A DNA stretch of 42,769 nucleotides from Acidimicrobiaceae bacterium. Its GTDB lineage: Bacteria > Actinomycetota > Acidimicrobiia > Acidimicrobiales > RAAP-2. The stretch lies in NCBI GenBank assembly GCA_003141095.1, contig PLKM01000061.1:1-42769 (forward strand). Direction: 5' to 3'. The position numbers and the translations under genes were made by a program. The notes below the pieces were generated by a model, which was not told the DNA's origin, ran no database searches, and was given only the letters and a program-made list of their open reading frames with translations. This document shows positions 6,679 to 15,225 of the stretch, piece by piece (within the stretch, counting starts at the first letter, position 1; each line of letters opens with the position of its first letter).

Positions 6679-9048
6679 GTGTCAGAGGCCGATAAGCAGA
6701 TAGCAAAGAGCAGTCCGATACTGACCTCGCACGCGAATGTCTCGACGGTGTACCCCGAATCGATCGGCTATCGCCTCAAGCGGATCATGCTCGGCAAGCC
6801 GTACGTCACCGAGCAGTTGAGCGGCGAACGCCTGAATCGAATCGTGGCCCTCGGCGTGCTCGCGCCCGACTGCATCTCCTCGTCGGCGTACGGGACCGAG
6901 GAGATTCTCACCCAGATGACGCCGTACATTGGCCTGGCGGCGTTCGCGCTCGTCGTACCCATCATGTTCGTGATCTTGGGGGTGCTGTTCTTCGTCACCG
7001 CCTCGTACCTCGACGTCATCAAGTACTACACGACCGCGGGGGGCGCGTACGTGGTGGCCCGCGAGAACTTCGGCCCGAGAATCGCCCAGATCGCCGCAGT
7101 GTCGCTGCTGATTGACTACACCGTCACCGTCGCGGTGCAGTGCAGCGCGGGAACCGCGGCTCTCGCGAGCGCGGTGCCCGCGACGGGTCGCTACACCGTC
7201 GAGATCACGGTCGCCGTGGTGCTGATCCTCATCTACGGGAACCTTCGCGGCCTGAAGGAGGCGGGAAGTTATTTTGCCTTCCCCACGTACTTCTACATCG
7301 CCATGTTGTCGCTCACCATCGTTGTCGGTTACGTCCGCAAGTTCACCGGTTCGCTGCACGTCCTAGCCGTTCCGGCGGCCCATAAATTGGTGGACGGTCA
7401 TCTGGGCCAAAAAGGTACCGGCATCCTGATGGGCTTGGCGTTCTTGACGCTGCTTCGCGCCTACGCGAACGGTGGGTCGTCGTTGACGGGTCTCGAGGCA
7501 ATCTCCAATGGCGTGGCCAGCTTCAAACGTCCCGAGTGGAAGAACGCGCGCAAGACGCTCGTGCTGATGTCGAGCGTTCTCGCGTTTCTCCTGCTGGGCA
7601 CGACGCTGCTCGCTTCGTGGACGCACGCCCTTCCGCGCGCGGCCGGTTACCCGACGGTCGTCAGCCAAGAGGTTCGAGCGGTCTTTGGTCACAGCGGCGC
7701 GGGATCCACCATCTTCTACATGGTCGAACTGGCGACGTTGCTGATCCTGTACACCGGCGGCAACACTTCATTCAATGGGTTCCCATTCCTCGCCAACTAC
7801 GTGGCGAGCGACCGGTATCTGCCGCGTCAGTTGACCAAGCGCGGCCACCGCCTCGCCTTCTCCAACGGCATCATCGTGCTCGGGGTCGTCTCACTCACGC
7901 TGATCGTCGTCTTCCAAGCCAAGGTGAACGCCCTGATCGCCCTCTACGCCATTGGCGTCTTCACCGGCTTCACCATGGCCGGCGCGGGAATGGTGGCGCG
8001 CCACCTGCGCGAGAAGACGGGCAAGTGGCGCTTCGGCGTGTTCGTGAACGCCCTCTCGGCGACGGTCACCGCGGTCGTGGTGCTCATTTTCATCTTCGCG
8101 AAATTCACCGAAGGCGCCTGGATCATTGTCATTGTCGGACCGCTGATGTACATGGCGCTCATTCGCTTCAACAAGCAGTACGAGCGCGAGGTGTCGGCCT
8201 TCGAGGCCAGCGCCACCAGTGAGAAGATGAACATTCGAATGAACCGCGTGGTGGTGTTCGTCGACTACTACGACCTGGCGACCGAGCGGGCGCTGCAGTA
8301 CTGCAACACCTTGAACGCGTACTCGATCCGGGCCGTGCACTTCGACATTGACCCGCTGGTCACCAAGCGCCTCGAGAGCCGTTGGGGCGCACCCAATACC
8401 GCGTCATCGGGTATCAGCTTGGAGATCGTCGAGTGCGAGGACCGTCGACTCGACCGCGCGGCCCTCGAGCTCGTCGCGGACGTGGTTCGTGACCCGGACG
8501 TCTTTTGCATGGCGATCCTGCCGCGAAAGGGCTTCGTGTCGCGTCTGCAGCGCCTGCTGCACGACCGCACCGCGGACGAGATGGCGAGCGCGGTCATGCA
8601 CGTGCCGCGCACGGCGGCGACGATCATCCCGTATCGCTCGGGGCGCACTCGCCTCGCCGAAGGCGACGTGAGCGAATCGCCCATCAGCGACGAGGTCGTG
8701 CGTGGCGGCCTTCGAGAGGACGCCCACCTCGAGGCGGACGTGAAGCTCGCCGAGCGTTCGGCTGACGCGTCGCCGATTGGCGGTCTGCAGGAGCGCACCT
8801 TCGCCGAGATCGCGGGTCGCGTGCGGGCGATGACCATCACCCGCGAGCGGGGATTGAACGAACTTCGCTGCGTCATCGCCGACAACACCGGCTCGGTGAC
8901 CCTCGTGTTCCAGGGTCGAGCCAGCGTGCCCGGCATCGAGCGAGGGACGAGACTGCTGGTGCGCGGCACCGTGACCTCGCTGCGCCGCGAAGCGGTCATT
9001 CTGAACCCGCAGTACGAAATTGTCGCCGCTCCCCACGGCGACGAATAG
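6679..9048 (+). CDS. APC-superfamily KimA-like K+ transporter fused to a C-terminal OB-fold domain
   Basis: Predicted high-affinity K+ (or amino acid) importer of the cytoplasmic membrane, 789 residues. The stretch EQLSGERLNRIVALGVLAPD followed by CISSSAYGTEEIL matches the start of the KimA/YdaO family. About 12 hydrophobic helices span residues 65-505, including VIKYYTTAGGAYVVARENFG. A soluble region follows (about 520-680, starting MNRVVVFVDYYDLATERAL), like the C-terminal regulatory part of KimA. From about 700 to 785 lies a separate OB-fold: FAEIAGRVRAMTI, CVIADNTGSVTLVF, GTRLLVRGTVTS. In M. tuberculosis an OB-fold protein (Rv2694c) is a separate gene near trkA genes; here the two are joined. 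GTG start, probably leaderless. Confidence 0.85.
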   Translation: MSEADKQIAKSSPILTSHANVSTVYPESIGYRLKRIMLGKPYVTEQLSGERLNRIVALGVLAPDCISSSAYGTEEILTQMTPYIGLAAFALVVPIMFVILGVLFFVTASYLDVIKYYTTAGGAYVVARENFGPRIAQIAAVSLLIDYTVTVAVQCSAGTAALASAVPATGRYTVEITVAVVLILIYGNLRGLKEAGSYFAFPTYFYIAMLSLTIVVGYVRKFTGSLHVLAVPAAHKLVDGHLGQKGTGILMGLAFLTLLRAYANGGSSLTGLEAISNGVASFKRPEWKNARKTLVLMSSVLAFLLLGTTLLASWTHALPRAAGYPTVVSQEVRAVFGHSGAGSTIFYMVELATLLILYTGGNTSFNGFPFLANYVASDRYLPRQLTKRGHRLAFSNGIIVLGVVSLTLIVVFQAKVNALIALYAIGVFTGFTMAGAGMVARHLREKTGKWRFGVFVNALSATVTAVVVLIFIFAKFTEGAWIIVIVGPLMYMALIRFNKQYEREVSAFEASATSEKMNIRMNRVVVFVDYYDLATERALQYCNTLNAYSIRAVHFDIDPLVTKRLESRWGAPNTASSGISLEIVECEDRRLDRAALELVADVVRDPDVFCMAILPRKGFVSRLQRLLHDRTADEMASAVMHVPRTAATIIPYRSGRTRLAEGDVSESPISDEVVRGGLREDAHLEADVKLAERSADASPIGGLQERTFAEIAGRVRAMTITRERGLNELRCVIADNTGSVTLVFQGRASVPGIERGTRLLVRGTVTSLRREAVILNPQYEIVAAPHGDE

Positions 9049-9123
9049 TTTTCACGCGGGCAATTTTGTCAGTAACGGACTGGTAATTCGAGCGTTTAGG
9101 GGCCGTTGTCCCCTGAGCATGTT

Positions 9124-9152
9124 CTGACGGGGGTTCGAGACCTGTCTATCTT
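9124..9152 (+). promoter_or_regulatory. Possible topA promoter
   Basis: CTGACG (9124-9129) and TATCTT (9147-9152) are 17 bases apart, resembling sigma-70 -35 and -10 boxes. Initiation would fall near 9159, giving topA a leader of about 50 bases that contains the hairpin at 9166-9185. Confidence 0.35.
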
Positions 9153-9165
9153 GTAGAGCGAAAGA

Positions 9166-9185
9166 GGCGACCGTTATCGGTCGTC
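9166..9185 (+). terminator. Terminator-like hairpin in the topA leader
   Basis: The stem GGCGACCG / CGGTCGTC with loop TTAT (8 pairs, one G-T) is followed after GCAA by five T residues. It lies between the likely promoter and the topA start, so it could be an attenuator or simply end read-through from the transporter gene. Confidence 0.4.
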
Positions 9186-9211
9186 GCAATTTTTAGTGAG
9201 AGGTGGTGAGC

Positions 9212-11977
9212 ATGGCCCGGGCCCTTGTCATAGTTGAGTCAGTCGCAAAGGCAACACGAATTCAGGGCATGCTCGGTGCCGACTACATCGTGAAACCCTC
9301 AATAGGCCATATTCGCGACCTCCCCCAGAGCGCCGCGGATATCCCCGCCTCGGTGAAGAGTGAGAAGTGGGCGCGTCTCGGCATCAATGTCAACGACCAC
9401 TTCAAGCCCGTCTACGTCGTGTCGAGCGATCGCAAGAAGATCGTGTCGGAGCTGAAGGCGGCGCTGAAGCAAGTCGACGAGCTCTTCCTCGCCACCGACG
9501 AGGACCGCGAGGGAGAGGCGATTGCCTGGCACCTTCAAGAGGTGCTGAACCCCAAGGTTCCCGTGAAGCGGATGGTCTTTCACGAAATCACGCCGGCCGC
9601 CATCGCCAAAGCGGTCAGCGAGACCCGCGACCTGGACCTGCGACTCGTCGACGCCCAAGAAGGGCGGCGTTTTCTTGACCGCCTGGTGGGCTATGAGGTC
9701 TCACCGGTTCTTTGGCGGGCCGTTGACAAGGCGCGATCGGCCGGGCGGGTGCAGTCGGTGGCCATCCGCCTGGTCTGCGATCGCGAACGAGAGCGCATGG
9801 CGTTCACGTCGGCGACCTGGTTCGACGTGACGGCGGTCTTGTCGGCGAAGAGCGCCACCTTTGACGCGACGCTCGAGTCGGTGGACGGACGCAACCTCGC
9901 GACCGGCAAGAACTTCGACGCGGCGGGGCACCTCGACACCAAGGCTGCGGTGGAAGTGCTGAGCGAGGGCTCGGCGAATGGCATTGCCGCGCGACTCATC
10001 GGCGCCGAGGTTCGAATCTCATCCATCGCGTCGACCCCGCGCACGCAACGCCCCCAGCCTCCGTTCATGACTTCCTCGCTGCAGATCGAGGCCAGCCGCA
10101 AGCTTCGTTTCGACCCCGAGCGCACCATGCGCGCCGCCCAGCGATTGTACGAGCAGGGTTGGATCACCTACATGCGAACCGACTCGACGACGCTCTCCGA
10201 CGAGGCCATCACCGCCGCGCGGTCCATGGCCGCGTCGATGTTCGGTGATGACTACGTCTCGGAGGCGCCTCGACGATACGACCGCAAGGTCAAGAACGCC
10301 CAGGAGGCGCACGAGGCGATCCGCCCCGCGGGCGAATCGTTCCGCACGCTCGACGAAGCCCACTCCGCGTTGGGTGGCGACGAGATGGCGGTGTACGACC
10401 TCGTGTGGAAGCGCACCATCGCGTCCCAGATGACCGACGCTCGACTGACCCAGGAAAAGGTTCGCCTCGTCGCGACGCTGTCGGGAGTCACGGGTTTCGC
10501 GGGCGACATCGAAGCCGGTCTCAGCGCGACGGGGCTGCGCATCGAATTCCCGGGATTTCGCCGGGCCTACGTCGAGGGAACCGACGATCCCGAGGCGGAG
10601 CTCGCCGACCAGGAACGAATCCTGCCGCCACTGAGCGAGGGCGAGGTCGTGCCCGTGCAAAGCGCCGAGGCCAAGGGCCACGACACGCAACCGCCCGACC
10701 GGTACTCAGAAGCCACGCTGATCAAGAAGCTCGAGGACCTCGGCATTGGGCGACCATCGACCTACGCGTCAGTGATGAAGACCATCGACCGACGTGGCTA
10801 CGTGTGGAAGAAGGGAAAGTCGCTGGTTCCGGCGTTTCGGGCGTTCGCCGTCGTGAACCTGCTCGAGCACTACTTCGCGGACCTCGTCGACTATCAGTTC
10901 ACGGCCGCCATGGAGAGTCAGCTGGACGAGATCGCTGAGGGCAAGCAGGACCTCGAGCCGTGGCTGCACAAGTTCTACTTCGGCGATCCGTCCGCCGAAA
11001 CCGAGTTCGCCAAGAACGGCCTCGAGCACATGACCCACGGTGAACTGGAGTTCGACTTCGCCGCGATCAACTCGATTCCCCTCGGCACCGCCCCCGACGG
11101 ACAGCTGGTCTCGGTGCGCTCAGGTCGCTACGGTCCGTACCTGATCCACGGCGAGGACCGCGTCTCGATCCCCGAAGCGACCGAACCTGATTCGCTCAGC
11201 GTCGAGAAGGCGCTCGAGCTGCTGTCGGCGCCATCGAACGACCGTGAACTCGGCGTTGATGAGGCCACGGGCCTGCCCATCTTCTTGAAGGCGGGCCGCT
11301 ACGGTCCCTACGTGCAAGTCGGCGAGATGACCGACCCGAAGGAGAAGCCCAAGACCGCGTCACTGTTCTCGACGATGGCGCCCGAGGCCGTGACTATCGA
11401 GGACGCCCGCAAGCTGCTGTCGCTGCCCCGGGTCGTCGGTGGTCACCCCGAAGATGGCGGGGAAATCCTGGCCCAGAACGGCCGCTACGGCCCGTATCTC
11501 ACGTGGGGCAAGGAGACCAGGTCCTTGGAAGACGAAGACCAGATCTTCACGATCGACCTCGCCGGGGCACTGACCTTGCTGGCCCAGCCCAAGCAGCGCG
11601 GGCGGCGCGCGGCGGCCGGACCACTGAAGGACCTGGGTGAGGACCCGGTCACTAAGAAGAACGTGGTCGTGAAAAGCGGCCGGTTTGGCCTCTACGTCAC
11701 CGACGGTGAGATCAACGCGACACTGCGGCTCGGCGACACGCCCGAAACGATCTCGCTCGACCGCGCCTGTGAGCTGCTCGCCGAGCGGCGCAACGCCGAT
11801 CCGTCGACGCGGCCGCGCAAGGTGACGAAGAAGGCGACGAAGAAGACCGCGAAGGTTCCTGCGAAGAAGGCTGCCGCCAAGAAGTCAACCGGGTCCGCCA
11901 AGCGCGCGGCGGTCTCCAAGGGCGCCAAGGCCAATGCGGCGTTGGCAGCGACGGCTCGACTCGCGGACGACGAGTAA
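9212..11977 (+). CDS. topA: DNA topoisomerase I (type IA)
   Basis: Relaxes negative supercoils by single-strand passage. 921 residues from ATG 9212, chosen because AGAGGTGGTGAGC supplies a ribosome binding site and the family start ARALVIVESVAKA follows; GTG codons at 9203 and 9206 are less likely. The Toprim domain (1-about 120) has the acidic Glu in VESVAKA and TDEDREGEAIAWHL. The catalytic Tyr is in GWITYMRTDSTTLS near residue 320, and the IGRPSTYASVM motif lies near 510. Instead of zinc fingers, the C-terminal region has four GRYGPY-type repeats (GRYGPYLIHGE, GRYGPYVQVGE, GRYGPYLTWG, GRFGLYVTDGE), then a Lys/Ala-rich basic tail, both typical of actinobacterial TopA. It overlaps tmk by one base. 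Confidence 0.97.
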   Translation: MARALVIVESVAKATRIQGMLGADYIVKPSIGHIRDLPQSAADIPASVKSEKWARLGINVNDHFKPVYVVSSDRKKIVSELKAALKQVDELFLATDEDREGEAIAWHLQEVLNPKVPVKRMVFHEITPAAIAKAVSETRDLDLRLVDAQEGRRFLDRLVGYEVSPVLWRAVDKARSAGRVQSVAIRLVCDRERERMAFTSATWFDVTAVLSAKSATFDATLESVDGRNLATGKNFDAAGHLDTKAAVEVLSEGSANGIAARLIGAEVRISSIASTPRTQRPQPPFMTSSLQIEASRKLRFDPERTMRAAQRLYEQGWITYMRTDSTTLSDEAITAARSMAASMFGDDYVSEAPRRYDRKVKNAQEAHEAIRPAGESFRTLDEAHSALGGDEMAVYDLVWKRTIASQMTDARLTQEKVRLVATLSGVTGFAGDIEAGLSATGLRIEFPGFRRAYVEGTDDPEAELADQERILPPLSEGEVVPVQSAEAKGHDTQPPDRYSEATLIKKLEDLGIGRPSTYASVMKTIDRRGYVWKKGKSLVPAFRAFAVVNLLEHYFADLVDYQFTAAMESQLDEIAEGKQDLEPWLHKFYFGDPSAETEFAKNGLEHMTHGELEFDFAAINSIPLGTAPDGQLVSVRSGRYGPYLIHGEDRVSIPEATEPDSLSVEKALELLSAPSNDRELGVDEATGLPIFLKAGRYGPYVQVGEMTDPKEKPKTASLFSTMAPEAVTIEDARKLLSLPRVVGGHPEDGGEILAQNGRYGPYLTWGKETRSLEDEDQIFTIDLAGALTLLAQPKQRGRRAAAGPLKDLGEDPVTKKNVVVKSGRFGLYVTDGEINATLRLGDTPETISLDRACELLAERRNADPSTRPRKVTKKATKKTAKVPAKKAAAKKSTGSAKRAAVSKGAKANAALAATARLADDE

Positions 11978-12588
11978 TGAGCCGAGGGCTCCTCCTCGTC
12001 TTCGAAGGCATTGACGCGAGCGGCAAGAGCACGCAAGCTCGTCGGGTGGCCGAGCTACACGACGCGCACTTCGCCTTCGAACCGGGCGACAGCCCGCTGG
12101 GCGTCGATCTGCGCCGGTGGCTGCTCGACGCGTCGACGCCGATGAAACCCGAAACCGAAGCGTTGCTGATGCTCTCGGATCGCTCACATCACGTGCACAC
12201 CGTCATCGAACCGGCGCTCGGCCGGGGCCGCGACGTCGTGCTCGACCGTTACTTCGCGTCGACGCTGGCCTACCAGGGTTACGGGCGTGGCGTGGACCTC
12301 GCGGATCTGAGGGCCGCGACCGAACTCGCGATCGGCACGTGTCAGCCCGACCTCACGATTCTGATCGATATTGATCTGGACGTGGCGAACGATCGGCGCG
12401 CGCGCGACGCGAAGGACCGGTTCGAATCGGCCGACCTCGACTTTCACGCACGAGTTCGCGGCGGCTACCTCGATCTGGCCCACGAGTTCGGCGATCGATG
12501 GTTCGTCGTCGACGGGTCGCGCAGCGAAGACGAGGTCGCCCGCGACATCGATGAACGTCTCGCGGTCCTGGCCTGGACCCATGGCTGA
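11977..12588 (+). CDS. tmk: Thymidylate kinase
   Basis: Phosphorylates dTMP to dTDP for DNA synthesis. 203 residues with P-loop FEGIDASGKST (about 9-19), the DRYFASTLAYQGYGRG substrate segment near residue 90, and an Arg-rich lid region (NDRRARDAKDRFES). The length is usual for the family. The start ATG overlaps the topA stop (TAATG), and the end overlaps the holB start by 8 bases, so topA-tmk-holB is one translationally coupled DNA-replication operon, the same order as I recall in Streptomyces. Confidence 0.95.
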   Translation: MSRGLLLVFEGIDASGKSTQARRVAELHDAHFAFEPGDSPLGVDLRRWLLDASTPMKPETEALLMLSDRSHHVHTVIEPALGRGRDVVLDRYFASTLAYQGYGRGVDLADLRAATELAIGTCQPDLTILIDIDLDVANDRRARDAKDRFESADLDFHARVRGGYLDLAHEFGDRWFVVDGSRSEDEVARDIDERLAVLAWTHG

Positions 12589-13669
12589 CGTCTTTGAGTC
12601 GCTGGTCGGACAAGACCGCGCGGTTGCCTCGATGCGCCAGCACGTGCGCAACCCGGTGCACGCCTATCTCTTCACTGGTCCGGTCGGTTCGAGCTTGCAC
12701 GACGCCGTGCTCGCGTTCGCGGCCGCCCTCCAGTGCCCTAAGCGGGGCTGTGGTGACTGTGAGGCGTGTCGTTTGGTGCTCGAGGGGAAAGATACCGATG
12801 TGTACTTCGCCGAGCGTGCGGGCGTTTCGTGGCGTGTTGACGACCTTCGTGAAGCCGACCGCGTAAGTCGACGCCGACCTTTGGGCGCGGGGTACCAGAT
12901 AATTGTCATCGAGGAGGTCGACCTCACGACGACGGGGGCGTCGCCTTCGGCGCCCGCACTGTTGAAGTCGCTCGAGGAGCCACCGAGCCGCACGATCTTT
13001 CTCCTCACCGCCGAAGAGGTGCCCGAAGCGCTCGACACCATTGAGTCGCGTTGCGTCGAGGTGAGGCTCAAGGGGCTCGGTGCCGACGACCTCGAGGCCA
13101 TTCTGACGAGGGAGGGGGCCGACGTCGAGTCCGCCCGCATGGCGGCGCTCGCCGCGAGCGGCAACCTGCGCCGGGCTCGAGTGCTCGTGCGCGACGTCGC
13201 CCTGGGCGAACGTATGGCAACGTGGCGCGCGGTGCCGGAACGCCTGACGGGAACCCCCGCCGCCTCGGCGGCACTCGCGAGCGAGATCTCGGCATCGCTC
13301 GATCGGGCGATCGCGCCGCTGCAGCTCCTGCAGGAAGAAGAACTCGAGCATCGCATCCAGGATGCTCGTGAGATGGGCCAGCGATCGTTGGCGAATCGCA
13401 AGGACCTCGACGCGCAGTTCAAGCGCGAACAGCGGCGCTTTCGCATCGACGAACTCCGTTTCGGCCTGACCGCCCTCACCAACGTGTACCGCGAGCGCCT
13501 GGTGGAGAGCTTGGAAGGCGTCAACCAGGGAGAGACGAGGAGTGGGTACCGCGTGGGGGCATCGCTGCAAGCCATCGACGTCATCGTACGGACCAATCAG
13601 CGACTTTCGTCAAATATTGACGAAACCTTGCTTTTGAATGACTTGATGTTGTCACTCATGGAGCTGTAG
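12581..13669 (+). CDS. holB: DNA polymerase III subunit delta' (clamp-loader ATPase homologue)
   Basis: Clamp-loader subunit, 362 residues from ATG 12581, inside the end of tmk. The long upstream open frame to 12371 is a shadow of tmk; homology begins at MADVFESLVGQDRAV. The P-loop position reads FTGPVGSSLHD, lacking the GKT of active AAA+ subunits, as expected for delta'. A zinc module follows, CPKRGCGDCEAC (about 47-58), then IVIEEVDLTT at the Walker B position, LLKSLEEPPSRTIFLL, and the ESRC arginine-finger motif. The C-terminal collar domain is helical. It is the last gene of the topA operon, with tRNA-Thr 51 bases downstream. Confidence 0.9.
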   Translation: MADVFESLVGQDRAVASMRQHVRNPVHAYLFTGPVGSSLHDAVLAFAAALQCPKRGCGDCEACRLVLEGKDTDVYFAERAGVSWRVDDLREADRVSRRRPLGAGYQIIVIEEVDLTTTGASPSAPALLKSLEEPPSRTIFLLTAEEVPEALDTIESRCVEVRLKGLGADDLEAILTREGADVESARMAALAASGNLRRARVLVRDVALGERMATWRAVPERLTGTPAASAALASEISASLDRAIAPLQLLQEEELEHRIQDAREMGQRSLANRKDLDAQFKREQRRFRIDELRFGLTALTNVYRERLVESLEGVNQGETRSGYRVGASLQAIDVIVRTNQRLSSNIDETLLLNDLMLSLMEL

Positions 13670-13720
13670 GCCGTTTCCCAATATGCTGAATGCGGCGTGT
13701 CGGGTAGTCTTGCTACTCGC

Positions 13721-13796
<76 letters not shown>

Positions 13797-13798
13797 CT

Positions 13799-13816
13799 GT
13801 GGTGTCCAACCACCAC
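13799..13816 (+). terminator. Hairpin just after tRNA-Thr
   Basis: GTGGTG-TCCAAC-CACCAC, six perfect pairs extendable by two, starting 3 bases after the tRNA CCA. No T-run follows, so it may be a processing or weak termination signal. Confidence 0.35.
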
Positions 13817-13883
13817 GGCATCGAGAAATTGGCGCGATCTGATCAATTCGCCGTCCGGGGCCGAGCCCACTTGCGTTGATCAG

Positions 13884-13920
13884 ACGTGACGCCGTCCTCA
13901 CCGAGCGGTGGTCGTCACGT
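13884..13920 (-). terminator. Nested hairpin at the end of the murD2 operon
   Basis: ACGTGAC/GTCACGT (7 pairs) encloses CACC-GAGC-GGTG. The outer stem overlaps the murD2 stop codon. It is in the right place to end the zur-pgeF-murL-murD2 transcript, but there is no T-run. Confidence 0.35.
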
Positions 13921-15225
13921 TCTCGTGATGTCGAGCACGACGTTCGTGAAGTCGTCCGAACGCTCCTCCCAGTTTCGGTACTGGTCGAAACTGGGCGCCC
14001 CGGGTGAGAGCAGTACGATGCCGCCGCCGACCACGAGCGATCGCGCGACGCGCACCGCCTCACCCATCGACGCAACGGCAACTTGGCTGAGCCTCGGGGC
14101 GCTTTCTCTCGTTGCGAGGCCAATCCGCTGGCCCGCACCACCCATGGTGATCAAGAACGTCGGCGCCTTGCGCCTCGCCAGCGCCTCGGCAATGGGCGCG
14201 TAGTCGACACCGCGATCGAAACCTCCCGCGATGAGCGCGACGGGGACATCTGCGAACACCTCGAGGGCGGCAACGGTGGGCAGCGTCGACGTGGCCAGAC
14301 CGTCGTCGACGTAGCGGATCGAGACGCCGCCTCGCTCTTCGCTCGTCACCAACGTGAGTCGACCTCGCAGGGGCACGAAAGAGGACGCGCGTTCGCCAAC
14401 ACGACGGCGCACCTCGCCAGCCGGCGTGCTCGTCGCCCTCTCGACTGCAGTAAGGGCGAGCGCCACGTTGCTGTTGCTGTGGTCGCCCAGGAGGCCGAGG
14501 GCGCCGGCGAGGTGGCTGTGATCGGGCTCCACAAACGTCACCTCGCCGCCGAGTTGAGCCGCGGCCTCGTGGAACGTGGTGGTATCGGCAACGAGCGTCG
14601 CGTGGGGTCCGTTGGCTCGAGTCAGCGAGAGTTTGTCGCGGCGGTAGCGCTCGAGCGAACCGTGCCAGTCAAGGTGATCATCGCCGAGCGACGTGACCAC
14701 GATGAGTGCCGGCGACACGTCGATGTCAACGCATTGGAAACTTGAGACCTCGAGCACGAGCCATCCCTGGGAGGTGTCAATGGCGGGATCGTAGGGCGGT
14801 TGGCCGATGTTGCCGAGACACTGAGCACGCTCGTCAATGCACTCGAGGAAGAAAGCAATGAGTGCGGTCGTGGTCGACTTGCCCTTCGTGCCGGTGATGG
14901 CGATGACGCGAGACCGGTCAACGTCGTGGAGCCAGAGGTTCAGCGCCGACGTCACCGTGACACCGTGGGCCTCCAGGTCAACCACGTCATCGCGGCGTCG
15001 AGGGATGCCCGGACTCTTCAAGACCACGTCGCACGTCAAGAGTTGCTCGAGTCCGCCCTCGGTGGTGACGAGAACGTCGGGTTCGGCCCCCGGGGCGTCG
15101 TCGACGAGGACCAGTCTCGACGCAACGTCGCGTAGTCGTGCTGCAGCGGCCCGGCCCTCGAGGCCGTAGCCAAAAATTCCAACGCGCTTGCCGGCGAGGT
15201 CAGCGAAGCCAGTGGGCCGGAACAC
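13915..15225 (-). CDS. murD2: MurD2: UDP-MurNAc-L-Ala--L-glutamate ligase (MurD homologue paired with MurL)
   Basis: Mur-ligase of the MurD branch, 436 residues from GTG 15225. The N-terminal Rossmann domain starts at GKRVGIFGYGLEGRAAA. The ATP loop is ITGTKGKSTTTALI near residue 110, where ordinary MurD has GTNGKTT; then CLGNIGQPPYD, VLEVSSFQC, DDHLDWHGSLERYRRDK with the carbamylated-Lys region, and a C-terminal domain ending LLSPGAPSFDQYRNWEERS. GTG 15225 has AAGGA 8 bases upstream; GTG 15264 has no ribosome binding site. It overlaps murL by 26 bases. In Xanthomonas oryzae the ligase next to MurL adds L-Glu, which MurL then epimerises. I infer that here from the pairing; the residues that set L- versus D-Glu choice cannot be judged by eye. 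A standard MurD role is the alternative. Confidence 0.8.
   Translation of the reverse strand: MFRPTGFADLAGKRVGIFGYGLEGRAAAARLRDVASRLVLVDDAPGAEPDVLVTTEGGLEQLLTCDVVLKSPGIPRRRDDVVDLEAHGVTVTSALNLWLHDVDRSRVIAITGTKGKSTTTALIAFFLECIDERAQCLGNIGQPPYDPAIDTSQGWLVLEVSSFQCVDIDVSPALIVVTSLGDDHLDWHGSLERYRRDKLSLTRANGPHATLVADTTTFHEAAAQLGGEVTFVEPDHSHLAGALGLLGDHSNSNVALALTAVERATSTPAGEVRRRVGERASSFVPLRGRLTLVTSEERGGVSIRYVDDGLATSTLPTVAALEVFADVPVALIAGGFDRGVDYAPIAEALARRKAPTFLITMGGAGQRIGLATRESAPRLSQVAVASMGEAVRVARSLVVGGGIVLLSPGAPSFDQYRNWEERSDDFTNVVLDITRT

Noticed and set aside
12353..13570. 405-codon minus-strand open frame
   Set aside because: Opposite holB and tmk, which are both clearly coding.
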